This document shows, piece after piece, positions 36,567-47,559 of a stretch of 64,000 nucleotides of DNA. Source of the DNA: Notospermus geniculatus (Eukaryota > Nemertea > Pilidiophora > Heteronemertea > Lineidae); assembly GCA_002633025.1 (NCBI GenBank), contig NMRB01000052.1, positions 684,179 to 748,178 of the forward strand, written 5' to 3'. The notes under the pieces were generated by a model. It ran no database searches, had not been told where the DNA came from, and was given only the letters and a program-made list of their open reading frames with translations. Each line of letters opens with the position of its first letter. The stretch's first letter is position 1. A program made the position numbers and the translations under genes.

Positions 36567-37190
36567 GACCAGCAGACGGCACAGCAACGTCTTGAAATCA
36601 TACCGTGTGCATTAGGCCACACCTACTCACAGTAATCACCCAATGGCCGATCAGTCGCGTCTGACGCTTTCTGTTAATTCTTCTTGTTGATTGGTCCACG
36701 CAGAACGCATGCAAATTTCGTTATGGCTATTTTCATCATTCCTACCCGCCCCTTGAACGAATACGTTCGTATGCATCATGACAATTTGTAATCGGTATAT
36801 TTACCAAAAAAATAGCATAACCGAATGCTTTTTTCATCAATACTTAAGTAGGCTATCGTATTTGAAATACGTTCCGTTAAAACGCCATTTAGGAGAGAAT
36901 CACAAAATGTTTCCGCCTTCACGGCCCAGGCATCGTATGTCCTTATATCTATTCTATTACAATATGTAGATCAGGGTCAGAGGTCACCCGAAGTACGTCA
37001 TTACTCCGCAGTCTAAAACGTGAAATGAAAATCCCGGCGGGGACATGAATGCGTCTAGACGACGTTGCTTGATAACCCACGCAAGTTCAATAAGTACCTG
37101 AAAGTGTTCTGTATCGACGGAGTGCCGTGGAAGGTACCAAGTGGATATCGACCACCAGGAAATGGGGGATGCATTAACGGTGTACCCATC

Positions 37191-37551
37191 TGGTGTTCCT
37201 ACCATGGGGACAACAAAAAAGGAATACCAAATTTGGCACCACGATAGCCGTCGTGGTGTTCGCTCACAGACTTGTGAGCCATAAAATATGCTGGAACGAT
37301 TGGCGTACTTAGAGGAATGATTCTAGAAAAAAAGTTTGAAACGCGTCCCCGTTTGCCAGCGTACATGTAGTTCCTGAAGAGCAGTGGCTGTCCACTTGGT
37401 TGTCCTACCACTGGGACAGCAAAAAGGAGGGTTACCAAAGTTACCACCATGATAGCATTTGCAAGCCATGTTGGAATGTGCTGAAGCAACTGGCGTAACT
37501 AGACATATAGGTCCAGAAAAAAGGATTTGGGACGCGTCCCCGTTTGCCAGC
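37191..37551 (+). repeat. Two-copy direct repeat of about 160 bp
   Basis: Copy 1 (37191-37360) and copy 2 (37397-37551) share the blocks TTCCTACCA/GTCCTACCA, GGGACA, ACCACGATAGC/ACCACCATGATAGC, TTGGCGTACTTAGA/CTGGCGTAACTAGA and ACGCGTCCCCGTTTGCCAGC. They are diverged in between. Confidence 0.75.
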
Positions 37552-37682
37552 TAGCTTGGTTGCTGAAGCAGCTGATCGATGCCAAATACGTGATTTTACC
37601 GACCAAACTTTACGTCGATTACCGATCACAGAATTCACGCAATCGCAATCGCGTCAAATCCGTGAAAAAAAATGTACATGTA

Positions 37683-38491
37683 CAGTCGTCCTCAAATTTA
37701 TTCATACCCCATGAAAAAGTATGGAAAAAATATTTAGAAAATACCTATCAGTTGCACTTGCACGTCTTGGGCTTCATTTAATGACCTTTACTCGAAATGT
37801 ACACAGATTGAAAAATATTGACCAAATATCACAAAGATATCACAATTTCAAAATATCATGAAAATCCTAACTTTTGAAAATTTCAAGTATTTGATTCGAA
37901 ATTGATTTCATATCATACTACCTTATCATGGAAACTTTGTGAAGAAAGATTGGCATCAATATACCACTTCGTTTTTGCGGCATAATTTTTTAAAAACTGG
38001 TGATTTCGATGCTTTTTTATTCATTTTTTGCCATTTATTGAAATAACTCTCTCATATGATTTAACAAGTCAGAAAAATACTTTGGAATCTTTTTCATTTG
38101 ACTCTCTGGGTCTGATGGCATTCGATTTTTTTCAAAATTCCTGAAATTATCAAAGTATCAAATTTGAAAATTCAAATGATATTTTGCAATTTCACAAAAT
38201 CGAAGTGAGATTTTCGAAAACTTTCTTCACTGCAGTTTTTAGAATTGGTCATAGGATGATATGATATCGATTTCGAATCAGATATTTGAACTTTTAAAAA
38301 GTTGAGTTTTTCATGATATTTTGAAATTGTGATATCTCTGTGATATTTTGGCCGTATTTTAAAAATCTCTGTACATTCCAATTAAATGTCATTCAATGAA
38401 GCCTAAGACGTGCCAGTTCAGCTCATTTGTATTTTTTAAATATTTTTCCTATAATTTTTCATGGGGGTATGAATAAATTTGAGGACGACTG
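37683..38491. mobile_element. Tc1/mariner-type foldback, 809 bp, TA target site
   Basis: The element starts CAGTCGTCCTCAAATTTATT and ends with the exact inverse AATAAATTTGAGGACGACTG, flanked by TA on both sides (37681-37682 and 38492-38493). A CAGT terminus with TA duplication is the hallmark of the Tc1/mariner superfamily. The arms extend about 350-400 bp each with diverged pairing, for example ATCACAAAGATATCACAATT near 37830 and AATTGTGATATCTCTGTGAT near 38325. No transposase frame is present, so it must move, if at all, using enzyme supplied from elsewhere. Confidence 0.9.
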
Positions 38492-39138
38492 TACCTGCAT
38501 TTTGCACACAATCTGTGGCATTGAAGTCGAGTTACTGGAAAAAGTATTTTGATTTTAGTCACACACATGATGTCAGACTTAGGTAAGACTTAGGTGACAC
38601 GACGTTATTTCTGTCAAGGCGTTAAAGTAACACTGGCAATACAAGCCTTTGCACGCCTTCACCGAGGGGTCAAGATGACCATATGCGAAGAAAGAATGAA
38701 CGCTTACCGCATTTATCAGGCCTTATCATGTTGCAGCAGAAATAGCCACGACAACAAACCCAGGTCTAGGTATCAAAGCAAGTCATCAGGGATACGCTGT
38801 TTGAAATCTAACTTTTTTCAATATCCCTTCTGGTAGGAACAAAAGGCCGACCTCATGTTGCTTTGTGGTAGAAGCAGGCCGTCTTCTTCAAAGGAAGACA
38901 TGCATAGGTCAATAGTCATCTCTTCTTTTGCAAAGTGAACCGGTCTCCCACGCGCGACAACAGTACATGTACGTCAGACTTAATCATACCCGACTATAAC
39001 CGCTGCCAGCAGTGTTGTTCAAGTACATTTCTTATTTCCCGACATGAAATTTCATTTCTCAATCTTTTGAAATATGATCAATGTTCAGTTTCCACATTCG
39101 ACATCGTTACTGCTGAAACTGCCGTCAGATTCCTCATT

Positions 39139-39381
39139 TATTATTGCTGCTGCCTCTGCTGCTGTTGTTGTTACTGCTACTGCCGCTGCTGCTACTGCTA
39201 ATGCCCAGCTACTGCTGCTGCTACTGCTACTGCTCTTCTTCTGCTATTGCTATTGCTATTGCTACTGCCGTTGCTGCTTCTGCCCTGCTAAAGATATCGC
39301 TACTGCCGCTCTGCTACGATGGCGCTGCTGTCGTTGCGATTGCTGCTACGGCTACTGCTGCTGCTGATGCTGCTGCTGTTG
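39139..39381 (+). repeat. CTG/CTA triplet-rich microsatellite
   Basis: About 240 bp of imperfect trinucleotide repeat (CTGCTGCTA, GCTATTGCT, CTGCTGCTG). The three overlapping plus-strand frames encode Leu-, Ala- or Cys-rich runs purely because of the triplet period. I do not call a protein. Confidence 0.9.
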
Positions 39382-40442
39382 TGTTTTATAGAATAGTACT
39401 GTCTCGAGATGAGGTCACAGCAAACCTTGCCTGCGATCGGCTGACCTGAATCATCATATTGGTAAATGTGGCCTACAAAAAACCAACGAATGGTTCATTA
39501 TTGTATACCTGATATTGTGTTATCGGCTGTCTTGGGAAAGATGCTGCCGAAAGAAGCCAGCTTTTAAATGTCATTCGCAGGAAATAAGACGAATCTTGAT
39601 TGGTTATTTGTTAAGACCTGAAATTCTGTGTATCACCATTAGCTTTATAATCGAAACAGGGACATAAGTAAGACCAAGCCTATGAGGAATACCACGCTTT
39701 TTGCATGCAAAAGGGAACATTGTTTTCTTATGTCCCCTGGCTATTTAGATAATTGGTGAAGCCATGGAAGAATTTTCTATATTATCATTTGCGTGGGTTA
39801 ATCTTAACCTTCTAAAGAGAGCCATCTGCAGATGTAAAATATAAAATGGTGCCGGTCTTTCTCCAGTATATTTCACAAATGCAAAGAAAATAAAGCGCTG
39901 TTTAGATTTTTAAACGCAGGATCTGCCTTAATGCATGTGAAAACACTGGAACGAATTGGGGACATGCAGAAGCGATATTTCCTGCGTCAACCAACAATTT
40001 GTTTTCAGTAAATCTTGTTGCTTCAACTAATAGCTCAGGTATACTGTGGCAGAGACTGGTATAAAAACTCACCAGCAATCATTTTGCTTAAAAGCAGATG
40101 GCAACGATTATTTTAATTCCCGCAATCAAGAGCGATTGTAATTAGTCGTAAATTCAGAATCATCTATAGATCACAGTAAAGAGAAAATGGTAACATAACT
40201 GGCAATCGTCGGCGCTCAATATTGGGTCGATAACCGATGGAAATAGTTTATGCAGCAGGTGATGATCTTCTGGATTTTACACTCAGAGATAAGCACGGGA
40301 ATTTCAGACCACGGCAGAGCCGTGTATTACAAATGGATAGTGAACTGGAAGGACAACTCGATGGAAAGTGAGCGGCAAACCGCGGGAGAGTTAACTGCCG
40401 CCGAACACACCGGACGCCGGTCGCTGCTCTGTGCTACATGAA

Positions 40443-40711
40443 CAGACACGCCAGATACATGTAACAATGGCTTCACGGCCATGAACCCTTTGCGAAGCTT
40501 GGCAAACCGCGTAAAGGTGGTGACAGACTGGCGCGTAAGCAACGCGTCGGAAAGCGTTCAACCAATCAGGAAGGCGGCAACACGGACCGAAACACCCATC
40601 GAAGAATCTGATTGGCGGAACGCCTGCAGGATGCGTCGCGTACGTACGCGCCAGTCTGTCACCGGCTTAATACACAATACATGTAGAATTTGTTAACCGG
40701 CGTGTGTCCTG
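40443..40711. mobile_element. ACACGCC...GGCGTGT foldback split by another MITE
   Basis: Left part GACACGCCAGATACATGT with AACAATGGCTTCACGGCCAT. The right part GAATTTGTTAACCGGCGTGT completes the arm after an insertion at 40514-40668. The centre motif relates it to 3393-3512 and 48948-49075. Confidence 0.65.
40514..40668. mobile_element. MITE with GGTGACAGACTGGCGCGT ends, nested
   Basis: 155 bp. AAGGTGGTGACAGACTGGCG pairs with CGCCAGTCTGTCACCGGCTT. GCGTTCAACCAATCAG pairs with CTGATTGGCGGAACGC. It lies inside the foldback at 40443-40711. Confidence 0.85.
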
Positions 40712-40712
40712 A

Positions 40713-40949
40713 AGGCCGCCACACACTTGCCCGGATTGCGGCACGATATTCAGATGTGCGGCAGCGCGGCGGAAAATTTAATACTGCAGAGGCTCGTTTC
40801 CACAGACGCGTTTCACGCTGCGTGATGCGTCAAATCTTTTGTTATTTTCCGCCGCTCTGCTTCCAAACAATGGGCGAAGCGTCAAAACGCTCACGCTACC
40901 GCTTCTGTGGAAACGGGCCTTTAAACGCACAAGTAGTGTGTGGCGGCCT
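40713..40949. mobile_element. Foldback with AGGCCGCCACACACTTG ends (outer)
   Basis: AGGCCGCCACACACTTG at the left pairs with CAAGTAGTGTGTGGCGGCCT at the right. A second inverted repeat occupies its interior (40789-40922). It starts within 2 bp of the end of the preceding foldback, making four elements in 510 bp. Confidence 0.8.
40789..40922. mobile_element. MITE with AGGC(T)CGTTTCCACAG ends, nested
   Basis: GAGGCTCGTTTCCACAGACG on the left pairs with TTCTGTGGAAACGGGCCTTT on the right. Inner GCGTTTCACGCTGCG and CGTCAAAACGC segments pair partially. It is inserted within 40713-40949. Confidence 0.75.
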
Positions 40950-41640
40950 CTATACCATAGGCCCCTACTGCTCCGTAATCGCAGCTTTAGGGATAGCGAT
41001 TTCTTTCGAATAAAAAATCTGTGAACCTGCAACACGCACCGGTTGCCATTCCCTTTTTTCTTTACCTGATTGACTTCTCACACCTCGTACTCTTTCTTAC
41101 CAAATTTCTTCCGCCCTGTGTCTGGAATGCGAAGCTAATTCGTACGAAAAGCACCGATCAAGACAAGCGGCAACCCAACGCGTCGTAATTGCCAGCAATC
41201 ACTGCATATAGATTTACTTAATCCTAGAGGTTCTTCGACCCGCAGGCGGCAAGTGGAAAAACCAAAAGATGACGTTGACCTGGTAGATGAATTAGCCTAC
41301 CCTGGGTACGTCATTAAAAAGTAAGGAAAGAAGAGCTAGCTACATACAAAAGGATTCCACAGTGGGTGAAACTGCGTTGAGTGTTCAGTGCCAGGTACTG
41401 TTGGTGAAAAATTGAGTTCTTTATCCACGGCGGGGAGTTTTTACCCTGTAGATACCTGTATACTTACTTGTATTGTTTTTTTTTGCTTGAAGAATACAGA
41501 CTCAAAAGATCACGATGGATAATGCAGAAGCAGTACTGGAAGTAATAGGTTTTATTAGGTTTGACCTAATTTTCAAGGTCACACAGGTCAAAGTTCAGGA
41601 TTTTGCCGATAGGGGAGGGGTCTAAGGCCTTTTGGAAGAG
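40950..41640. other. Gene-free stretch, nothing recognised
   Basis: Low-complexity T run near 41478. No gene or element defined. Confidence 0.4.
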
Positions 41641-41785
41641 CGTGACTGGAGGGGAACGGAAAGAGGTAGAGGCTCTACGAGTGGGGGGGGGGGGTAGGGT
41701 AATAACTGATGCCGAGGAGTTGAGGAAAGCGGAGGGGGCGACGAGGAGGACCAAGAGGTGGGGGCGCCGAGGAGGGAGATTCTGA
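41641..41785 (+). repeat. Purine-rich G-tract region
   Basis: A strongly G/A-biased strand with an uninterrupted run of at least 11 G at about 41682 and many GAGG/GGAGG motifs. Open frames on both strands (41566-41840) reflect composition. It has potential for triplex or G-quadruplex structure. Confidence 0.7.
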
Positions 41786-42450
41786 GACGGACTGCATGGC
41801 GACGACCTCGTGTACAACTGGCAATAACGTTATTATACATGTATTGCCTGAAGAGTGTTTCAGCGCAACGACGTGAAGGTGTATGTGAACTCGACCTTCA
41901 TAATGAAACTTCACCAACAGAAAACAAACAATGAGAAGGAACTGAAACACAAGACACCGTGGTAGATATCCATTCTTTTAGCCTAACATGAAAAAGTTAC
42001 GAATTGAGCCGGAACGTTTCAGAACAGATAGTAACCAAACATCTGTAAACAATAGTCGAATGCATCTACCTGAATCTGGCCCAGTTTTATCTATTCATGG
42101 AAAGACTTATTACCGTCCGAACTGATTTACATCAGCATCGGCAGAGCGTTGTGCACCAACAACATTGGTAACGATATCATGAACTGACAAACCTGTTGCA
42201 AGTATTTGACAGTCGGACACCAAACGTGTCATCCTATGTGTCATCCTATTTTCAAGTGTTTCCAAAACAATACAGGGAACACTGTGTGATGAAAGACTGA
42301 GAAACGTCACTTTTCTATGAGAGTTTCATTTGAGCCCATCAGCAAGCTGCCAGTGGGCGCTTTAAAAAAATTCAAATGTTGAAAAGGAATTGAAAAAAAG
42401 GTACAGAAGTGATGAGAATGAAGTAAAACGAAAAAAACCGTTGGTATATA

Positions 42451-42533
42451 GTCAAGGGGACTCGAACCCATATCGACGCTTCTGCATGAATTTGAAGTTC
42501 GACGTCTAACCATTGTGTCATGAATGCCAAATC
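42451..42533 (-). mobile_element. tRNA-derived SINE head
   Basis: On the minus strand, GACACAATGGTTAGACGTCG fits a Pol III A box and D arm. About 40 bases later GGGTTCGAGTCCC is a perfect B box. The element continues into a T-rich tail (about 42360-42450). The anticodon-arm region does not form a convincing stem, so this is a SINE promoter and not a tRNA gene. Confidence 0.65.
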
Positions 42534-42857
42534 TGTCAAACAATCAGAAATGGCGACATTTCTGAAATAGATTTGTTGGTGGGTGGGGGATGGGGGTGTT
42601 CGCCGCCGATACTCTTCACCCGCAGTCAGGCTCGCTCCTCCGGTAAACAAAGAGATATTCCGCTTTTTCTTTTTAATCTATTCCCATCACATTTAAAACC
42701 ACTTTTTTCACTGGCAACTCTCTTTCCTACTGCAACTCTCGTGAAGAGGACACGTTCTGAGTTTCTCTGTGTTTTCTGGACAACAGGGATAAGATATAAA
42801 AGCAGTGGAAAACCCATTAAAAGAATTTTGCAAGAAAGTCCATAAGTATTTATCCTC

Positions 42858-43010
42858 AAGTAAGGTTCATTGGCACACGGATCCGATCCGTTTCCAGTCC
42901 GTTTGCCCCTAGTTTTCCGGATACGACAACCATGACAACGCTGAAGTCCATTTGATAGATTTTTTACGGACCTGAATCGGGCCAATTCCGTGTGCCAATG
43001 AACCTTGCTT
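42858..43010. mobile_element. MITE with TTCATTGGCACACGGATCCG ends, copy 1
   Basis: 153 bp. AAGTAAGGTTCATTGGCACA pairs with TGTGCCAATGAACCTTGCTT. The interior contains GTCCGTTTCCAGTCCGTTTG-type sequence shared with the copy at 60415-60562. Long minus-strand frame 42626-43132 crosses it and is spurious. Confidence 0.9.
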
Positions 43011-43386
43011 AAGGCTGCCTGTAATGTACTTTGTAAAAGAAAGTGATGAGACCCGGATACTATTACGGTTACACGGCCAGGTGGAATGCTGAAAATTGCA
43101 TTTTTTTTCTTCGTGATGAAAAGTAACAGCATTTCGTAAAAAAATTGTTTCCCTTCTTCATGCAGGTGTTTGTTAATGCAATAGGTACAACGAACGGGTG
43201 GTAGATTTCAATTTGCAGGTGTATCAGTTACATGTAGTAAATTGTTCTTGTACAATGACATTCAAGAGATTCCTCGGAGAAAGAACAGATGAATACTAGT
43301 TAGTAGCCAATTTTCTTCCCTAGAAGGTAAAGTGTTAACTCGAAACTTAGGAACTATTTTGAACCAATTCAAATTTCTCGTGTGCT

Positions 43387-44015
43387 GATTGACTTGATCA
43401 AATTTCAAGATGGTTGAACTGGCCGCGCTGACCACTTGATCAATATCAAGATCATTGAACACTGACTGGCCACTTGATTAAATGAAGATCGTTGACGTGA
43501 TTGACCACTTGATCAATTATATCGGGGAACTGGCCCCGCTGACCAGTTGATCAGTATCAAAAACGTTGAACTGACGGAGTGCCAAGATCGCTTAACTGAT
43601 TGACCTCTTGATCAATTATCAAGATCGTTACTGTGGCTGACCACTTGATCAATTACGTGTATTAAGATCGTTGAACTGGCTGGCCAATTACTAAGATCGT
43701 TGACTGGCTCACCACTTGATCAATTTTTATCGTTGGACTAGCTATAAACCACTTGATCAATTATCAAGATCGTTAGAGTGGCTGGCCACTTGATCAATTA
43801 TCAAGATCATTAGAGTGGCTGGCCACTTGATCAATTATCAAGATCGTTAGAGTGGCTGGCCACTTGATCAATTATCAAGATCGTTAGAGTGGCTGGCCAC
43901 TTGATGAATTATCAAGATCGTTGAACTGACTGACCTTTCGCTCAATTATCAAGATTGTTGAAATGGCTGACCACTTGATCAATTATCAAGATCGTCGAAC
44001 TGGCTGACCACTTGA
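43387..44015 (+). repeat. ~38-bp tandem array with TTGATCAATTATCAAGATCG
   Basis: About 15 units of CACTTGATCAATTATCAAGA followed by TCGTTAGAGTGGCTGGC or variants. Units in the middle (about 43750-43920) are nearly identical and flanking ones are degenerate, which fits ongoing unequal exchange in the core. The unit is rich in TGATCA and ATTGATAATTGATC-like dyads. Confidence 0.9.
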
Positions 44016-44720
44016 CGGAGTTGCCTGTAGAATGGGAGGCACAGTTTTTTGTTCTTTAATCATAGACACAATCGAGCAAATCAGATCCCTGCAATTTTCC
44101 CTTGACCGAAAGTCAAACAACCTTTGAGAAATCCTCGTCAGCCAATGACTATGCCCCTGACTCGTCCCACGCTTGTAGGCGCATAATAGGTCAGTCTTGA
44201 CCTTCACATGAAGTCACAATAAGCCTGACCCAGAACCATATTTGGCGAAACCAAGATTGTCATCCACATTCTTTGTAATGTCATGGAAACGAGTGGGGTT
44301 GTCAATTGCCAAGGGAGTGGTCCATGCCAGGTGAAGGCAGTTTTCTAACCTGGAGAGGCACACTTTAAATTTTGGTGTTTTTCCCCTTTTGATCAAGGAA
44401 CATCGTACTCCGGGATCGTACTCAACGGTGAACTTGTCAAGAAAGCTTCTTCTTCCACTTTGCTGTTAGTTAATCCCCGGTTCCTAACTTCCCATGTTAT
44501 AAGTGGCAGCGCAACTCCCACTCGGAAATCAATAAAGGAACATCCCAGTGAAGCTTGTCTGCCCCACGAAAAACCAAACGACAAGAACAAGCGATTAAAA
44601 ACAACATAACGTCTCTAATACTCATTTGTTCTTTACCAATCTGTGGGGTGAGTCCCTGGGGCCTCATTCCTTTCGCGTGAAATCCTATCCGCTCCTCTGA
44701 AGCTAATACAAGGCACAATG
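44016..44720 (-). other. Protein-like minus-strand stretch broken across frames
   Basis: Successive minus-strand frames (44497-44718, 44393-44590, 44214-44396 and 43986-44207) each read for 60-73 codons with reasonable composition. The first has a hydrophobic start (MSIRDVMLFLIACSCRLVF) that could be a signal peptide. They switch frame about every 150-200 bases with no clear splice sites. It may be a decayed gene. No family recognised. Confidence 0.2.
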
Positions 44721-44777
44721 CTCAAGCTGTTAGATAAGACATCCTAACGTTACAGTTTTCAGAGCAAGATCGCTGAC

Positions 44778-45107
44778 ATGGCTGATATTCACAGTTGCAA
44801 AAAAATTTCAGTTGCTTTCGCAGCACTTGTGAATACATGTACTGAAGCCAAGAGTGAAAGGTACAATGTAATAATGTCAAGCGGGATTTTCCTGGAAGCA
44901 GTTAGAGAAATGAAGAATGCTCTCCAGGCAAGTTTTGTTAGAGAAATGAAGAATGCTCTCCAGGCAAGTTTTGTTAGAGAAATGAAGAATGCTCTCCAGG
45001 CAAGTTTTGTTAGAGAAATGAAGAATGCTCTCCAGGCAAGATTTGTTTTTAACTTTGTCTGCTGCCATACTGCGATCACACAAACACCTGAAACAAAAAC
45101 TGGATGA
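44778..45107 (+). CDS. Small hypothetical ORF with four 12-residue repeats
   Basis: ATG at 44778 to TGA at 45105-45107 gives 109 residues. The middle is four tandem copies of EMKNALQASFVR encoded by an exact 36-bp repeat. The N-terminus is MADIHSCKKISVAFAALVNT and the tail is short and Cys/Thr-containing. The repeat length preserves frame and the repeat peptide would be amphipathic, but the minus strand is also open through the array, so coding is uncertain. Confidence 0.25.
   Translation: MADIHSCKKISVAFAALVNTCTEAKSERYNVIMSSGIFLEAVREMKNALQASFVREMKNALQASFVREMKNALQASFVREMKNALQARFVFNFVCCHTAITQTPETKTG
44906..45049 (+). repeat. 36-bp tandem repeat, four near-identical copies
   Basis: The unit contains GAAATGAAGAATGCTCTCC and AGGCAAGTTTTGTTAGA and is repeated without visible change except in the last copy (AGATTT for AGTTTT). 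Identity implies recent expansion. Confidence 0.95.
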
Positions 45108-45493
45108 AGGAACTTTGATTAGGCCTACGAAAATAAGTTTTAAGTCGTAGGTCAAGTTTAAATTCATCTTTAGTCTCGGATCATTCCTCTATGAGCTCAA
45201 CAAACCGTAATTTATTGCTATTGTGTACCGTAGTTCGCTCGCCTGTTTATCATACTGTTATCGGTGTTACCATGGCGAGAATGATGAACCTGCATGACGC
45301 AAGGTGGCGCTACCACCGATCCGGCCGAAGGACGTCATGACGTCACTTTTGTCTCAGCTGACATCGCATCACAGGAAAAAAATGTGACGTGTACATTGTT
45401 CTGCAGGATTTTGTTCCGAAAACATTGTCTATGCACGCTGCTGTGGAATTTTCATTGCGACAACTGCATTCCATGCACGACGGTTGCAGTTTT

Positions 45494-45600
45494 GACACCT
45501 CCCCCCCCCCGCCAAGGATAATTGAGTTATTTCAGGCCAGGAATTAATTAACTGAAAAACCCCGAAAAATTAACAGCTCGGTTGTTGGGGGGGGGGGTGT
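45494..45600. repeat. Poly-C / poly-G inverted repeat
   Basis: ACACCTCCCCCCCCCC near 45496-45510 pairs with GGGGGGGGGGGTGTGC near 45587-45603 across about 75 bases. It may be a small foldback with simple-sequence ends. Confidence 0.6.
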
Positions 45601-45818
45601 GCAGGCGGGAGCACACACTCCTTCGCAGAGGTCAGTGCTCCACTACGTTACGCTATACTGACTCTGCCAACATACGGCCGAACTATTTCCAGATTCAGAT
45701 TTCAGATTTATTTATTCTCCACTGTTTACACAGTACAGAGATTATAGGAACAGGTAAATGTACACAGGAAGGATACAGAAAAAGGACAGGTCAGAAGCAG
45801 TCATGATACAAAGCTTAG

Positions 45819-45981
45819 NNNNNNNNNNNNNNNNNNNNNNNNNNNNNNNNNNNNNNNNNNNNNNNNNNNNNNNNNNNNNNNNNNNNNNNNNNNNNNNNNN
45901 NNNNNNNNNNNNNNNNNNNNNNNNNNNNNNNNNNNNNNNNNNNNNNNNNNNNNNNNNNNNNNNNNNNNNNNNNNNNNNNNN
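45819..45981. other. Assembly gap, 163 N
   Basis: Run of N. Frames drawn through it (45742-46064) are meaningless. Confidence 0.99.
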
Positions 45982-47411
45982 GCGGAACCCCAACAATGAC
46001 AAACGGAAGGGACAGTAACGCTCACTAAAGCAAGGATCATCGTGTCCTTCTGATACCCCTCCAAATGAGCATTTCCTCTGTTCCGTTGCTAGTCCTCAAA
46101 AAAACAGGCCAAGGCAATGGCAATCGCATTCTCTCTATGCTTTTCCAGACCTGGAACACGAAGCATGGTCTCAGGGTAAAAAAGGAACACAGCACATTTT
46201 CGTAATTACTCCCACAAGGCGAAAGAAACCTCATCTGTATGGTAATGACAAATGTCAACGGTGACGTAATACGTGCTTAGATGTAGGAATGAGTCATGTT
46301 GCATGGAAACGTTATCATTGTGGAAAAGGCTTAAGATATTCTTGATTTTCTTACTTAATGTTATTGAAAGGAAAAGCTGTAATTTCAATCGAAATGAATC
46401 TCTTAAGATTGACATACAGTTTCTTTGTAAAAATGTTCTCTTGATATGCGGACACTGGCATTTACTTTTGACGAAGTTCTGCAGTCGAGTGAAATTTACA
46501 AAGCAGGCGCTGGTGAAATCGGAATGACTGATTACTGTGAATGTGGTTTTAGGGGATTGTTCGCGACGCAAAAGATGAAGAGCGACACCTATATTATGTG
46601 TCGCAAACTACAATCGTTGTAGTGATGGAGTGACAGCGCTTGTGTTTAGATTAGAAGTAGGCCTGGATTAGGCTTGTTTTTCGGCTGCAAATAGGCGCCT
46701 CAGGGTCCAATAACGGGCGAACTTCGACCGGTGTGACATGAATATAGATCTACATGTAAGTCCTCCAGAATGCACGATATTCCAAATTTCCAATATTTTG
46801 ATGCAGAAGTATGACCAACAAGATATACTTTCATGTGGAACAAACCCTGTTAAAAGTGGCCCAGTAGTATTTGAAATATTCAAGGTATCAGATGTAGATA
46901 AACATGTCCATGACTGTAGGCTAACAAGCCTCTTTTTCTTATGTCAAGCGCTTGAGTTAGTAACTCACCCATCTCAGTATAAACCCTAGCGGTGAGATCT
47001 GGAACCAATCTACCAAAGAAATACCATACGGTGTCTTTGTGGTACTACATGTACTCCTCAGCAGTCGTTTTAGGTTTTAGGCTACCTGCAGAACCGACTC
47101 ACAAACTGCCTCAAGAACCCCACAGTTCGAGTAGCAATAGGTTAAACCCGCCGCGCTCCTGGAGGCAATCCTTGTTATCAGGCAATGTCAGGGAACGTTG
47201 AAGCCTTATCTGTCAGCACCTATAAACATGTCATGAAAAAGACTTGAGGAACGCTGATGTAGAGGCGTTTGCCCTAAAACGCACCTTTACATGTAAAAAA
47301 GCATTAATACCGAATTCTGCGATTTGGTACATTGGCATGATTAGATTTTAAAGGAAAAACAACGCTCTAAAACTATTTTGCATGCTTCGGGAGTGTTCGC
47401 ACGGCGCGGCC
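45982..47411. other. Gene-free stretch, nothing recognised
   Basis: Short frames on both strands (for example 46206-46571 minus) have AT-driven composition and no domain. No arrays or foldbacks before 47412. Confidence 0.4.
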
Positions 47412-47533
47412 CGGGCCGACCGCACAGAAAGTCCAATGTTATCGGCAATAAGTTAGGCCTATAACGCATTTTCCCATTAACTTAACCGCCGTTAGGCACC
47501 GAAAGCACTATCGGACTTTCTGCGGTCGGCCCA
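47412..47533. mobile_element. MITE-like foldback with GGGCCGACCGCA ends
   Basis: GGGCCGACCGCACAGAAAGT pairs with ACTTTCTGCGGTCGGCCCA. Its right end lies 27 bp from the palindromic satellite that starts at 47560. Confidence 0.75.
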
Positions 47534-47559
47534 TTATTTCGTCCATGGATAGGTCCTAC

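Noticed and set aside
39074-39449. Three overlapping ORFs with Leu-, Ala- and Cys-rich runs
   Set aside because: All are produced by an imperfect CTG/CTA triplet repeat; openness in several frames reflects the period, not coding.
42451-42533. Functional tRNA gene
   Set aside because: A and B boxes are good but the anticodon and acceptor stems do not form, and a T-rich SINE-like tail follows.
42626-42845. Coding overlap of 42513-42845 plus with the minus frame
   Set aside because: Both frames are short, share no domain and adjoin a SINE and a MITE.
42626-43132. 168-codon minus-strand ORF
   Set aside because: It runs through a 153-bp MITE and low-complexity flanks, with no domain.
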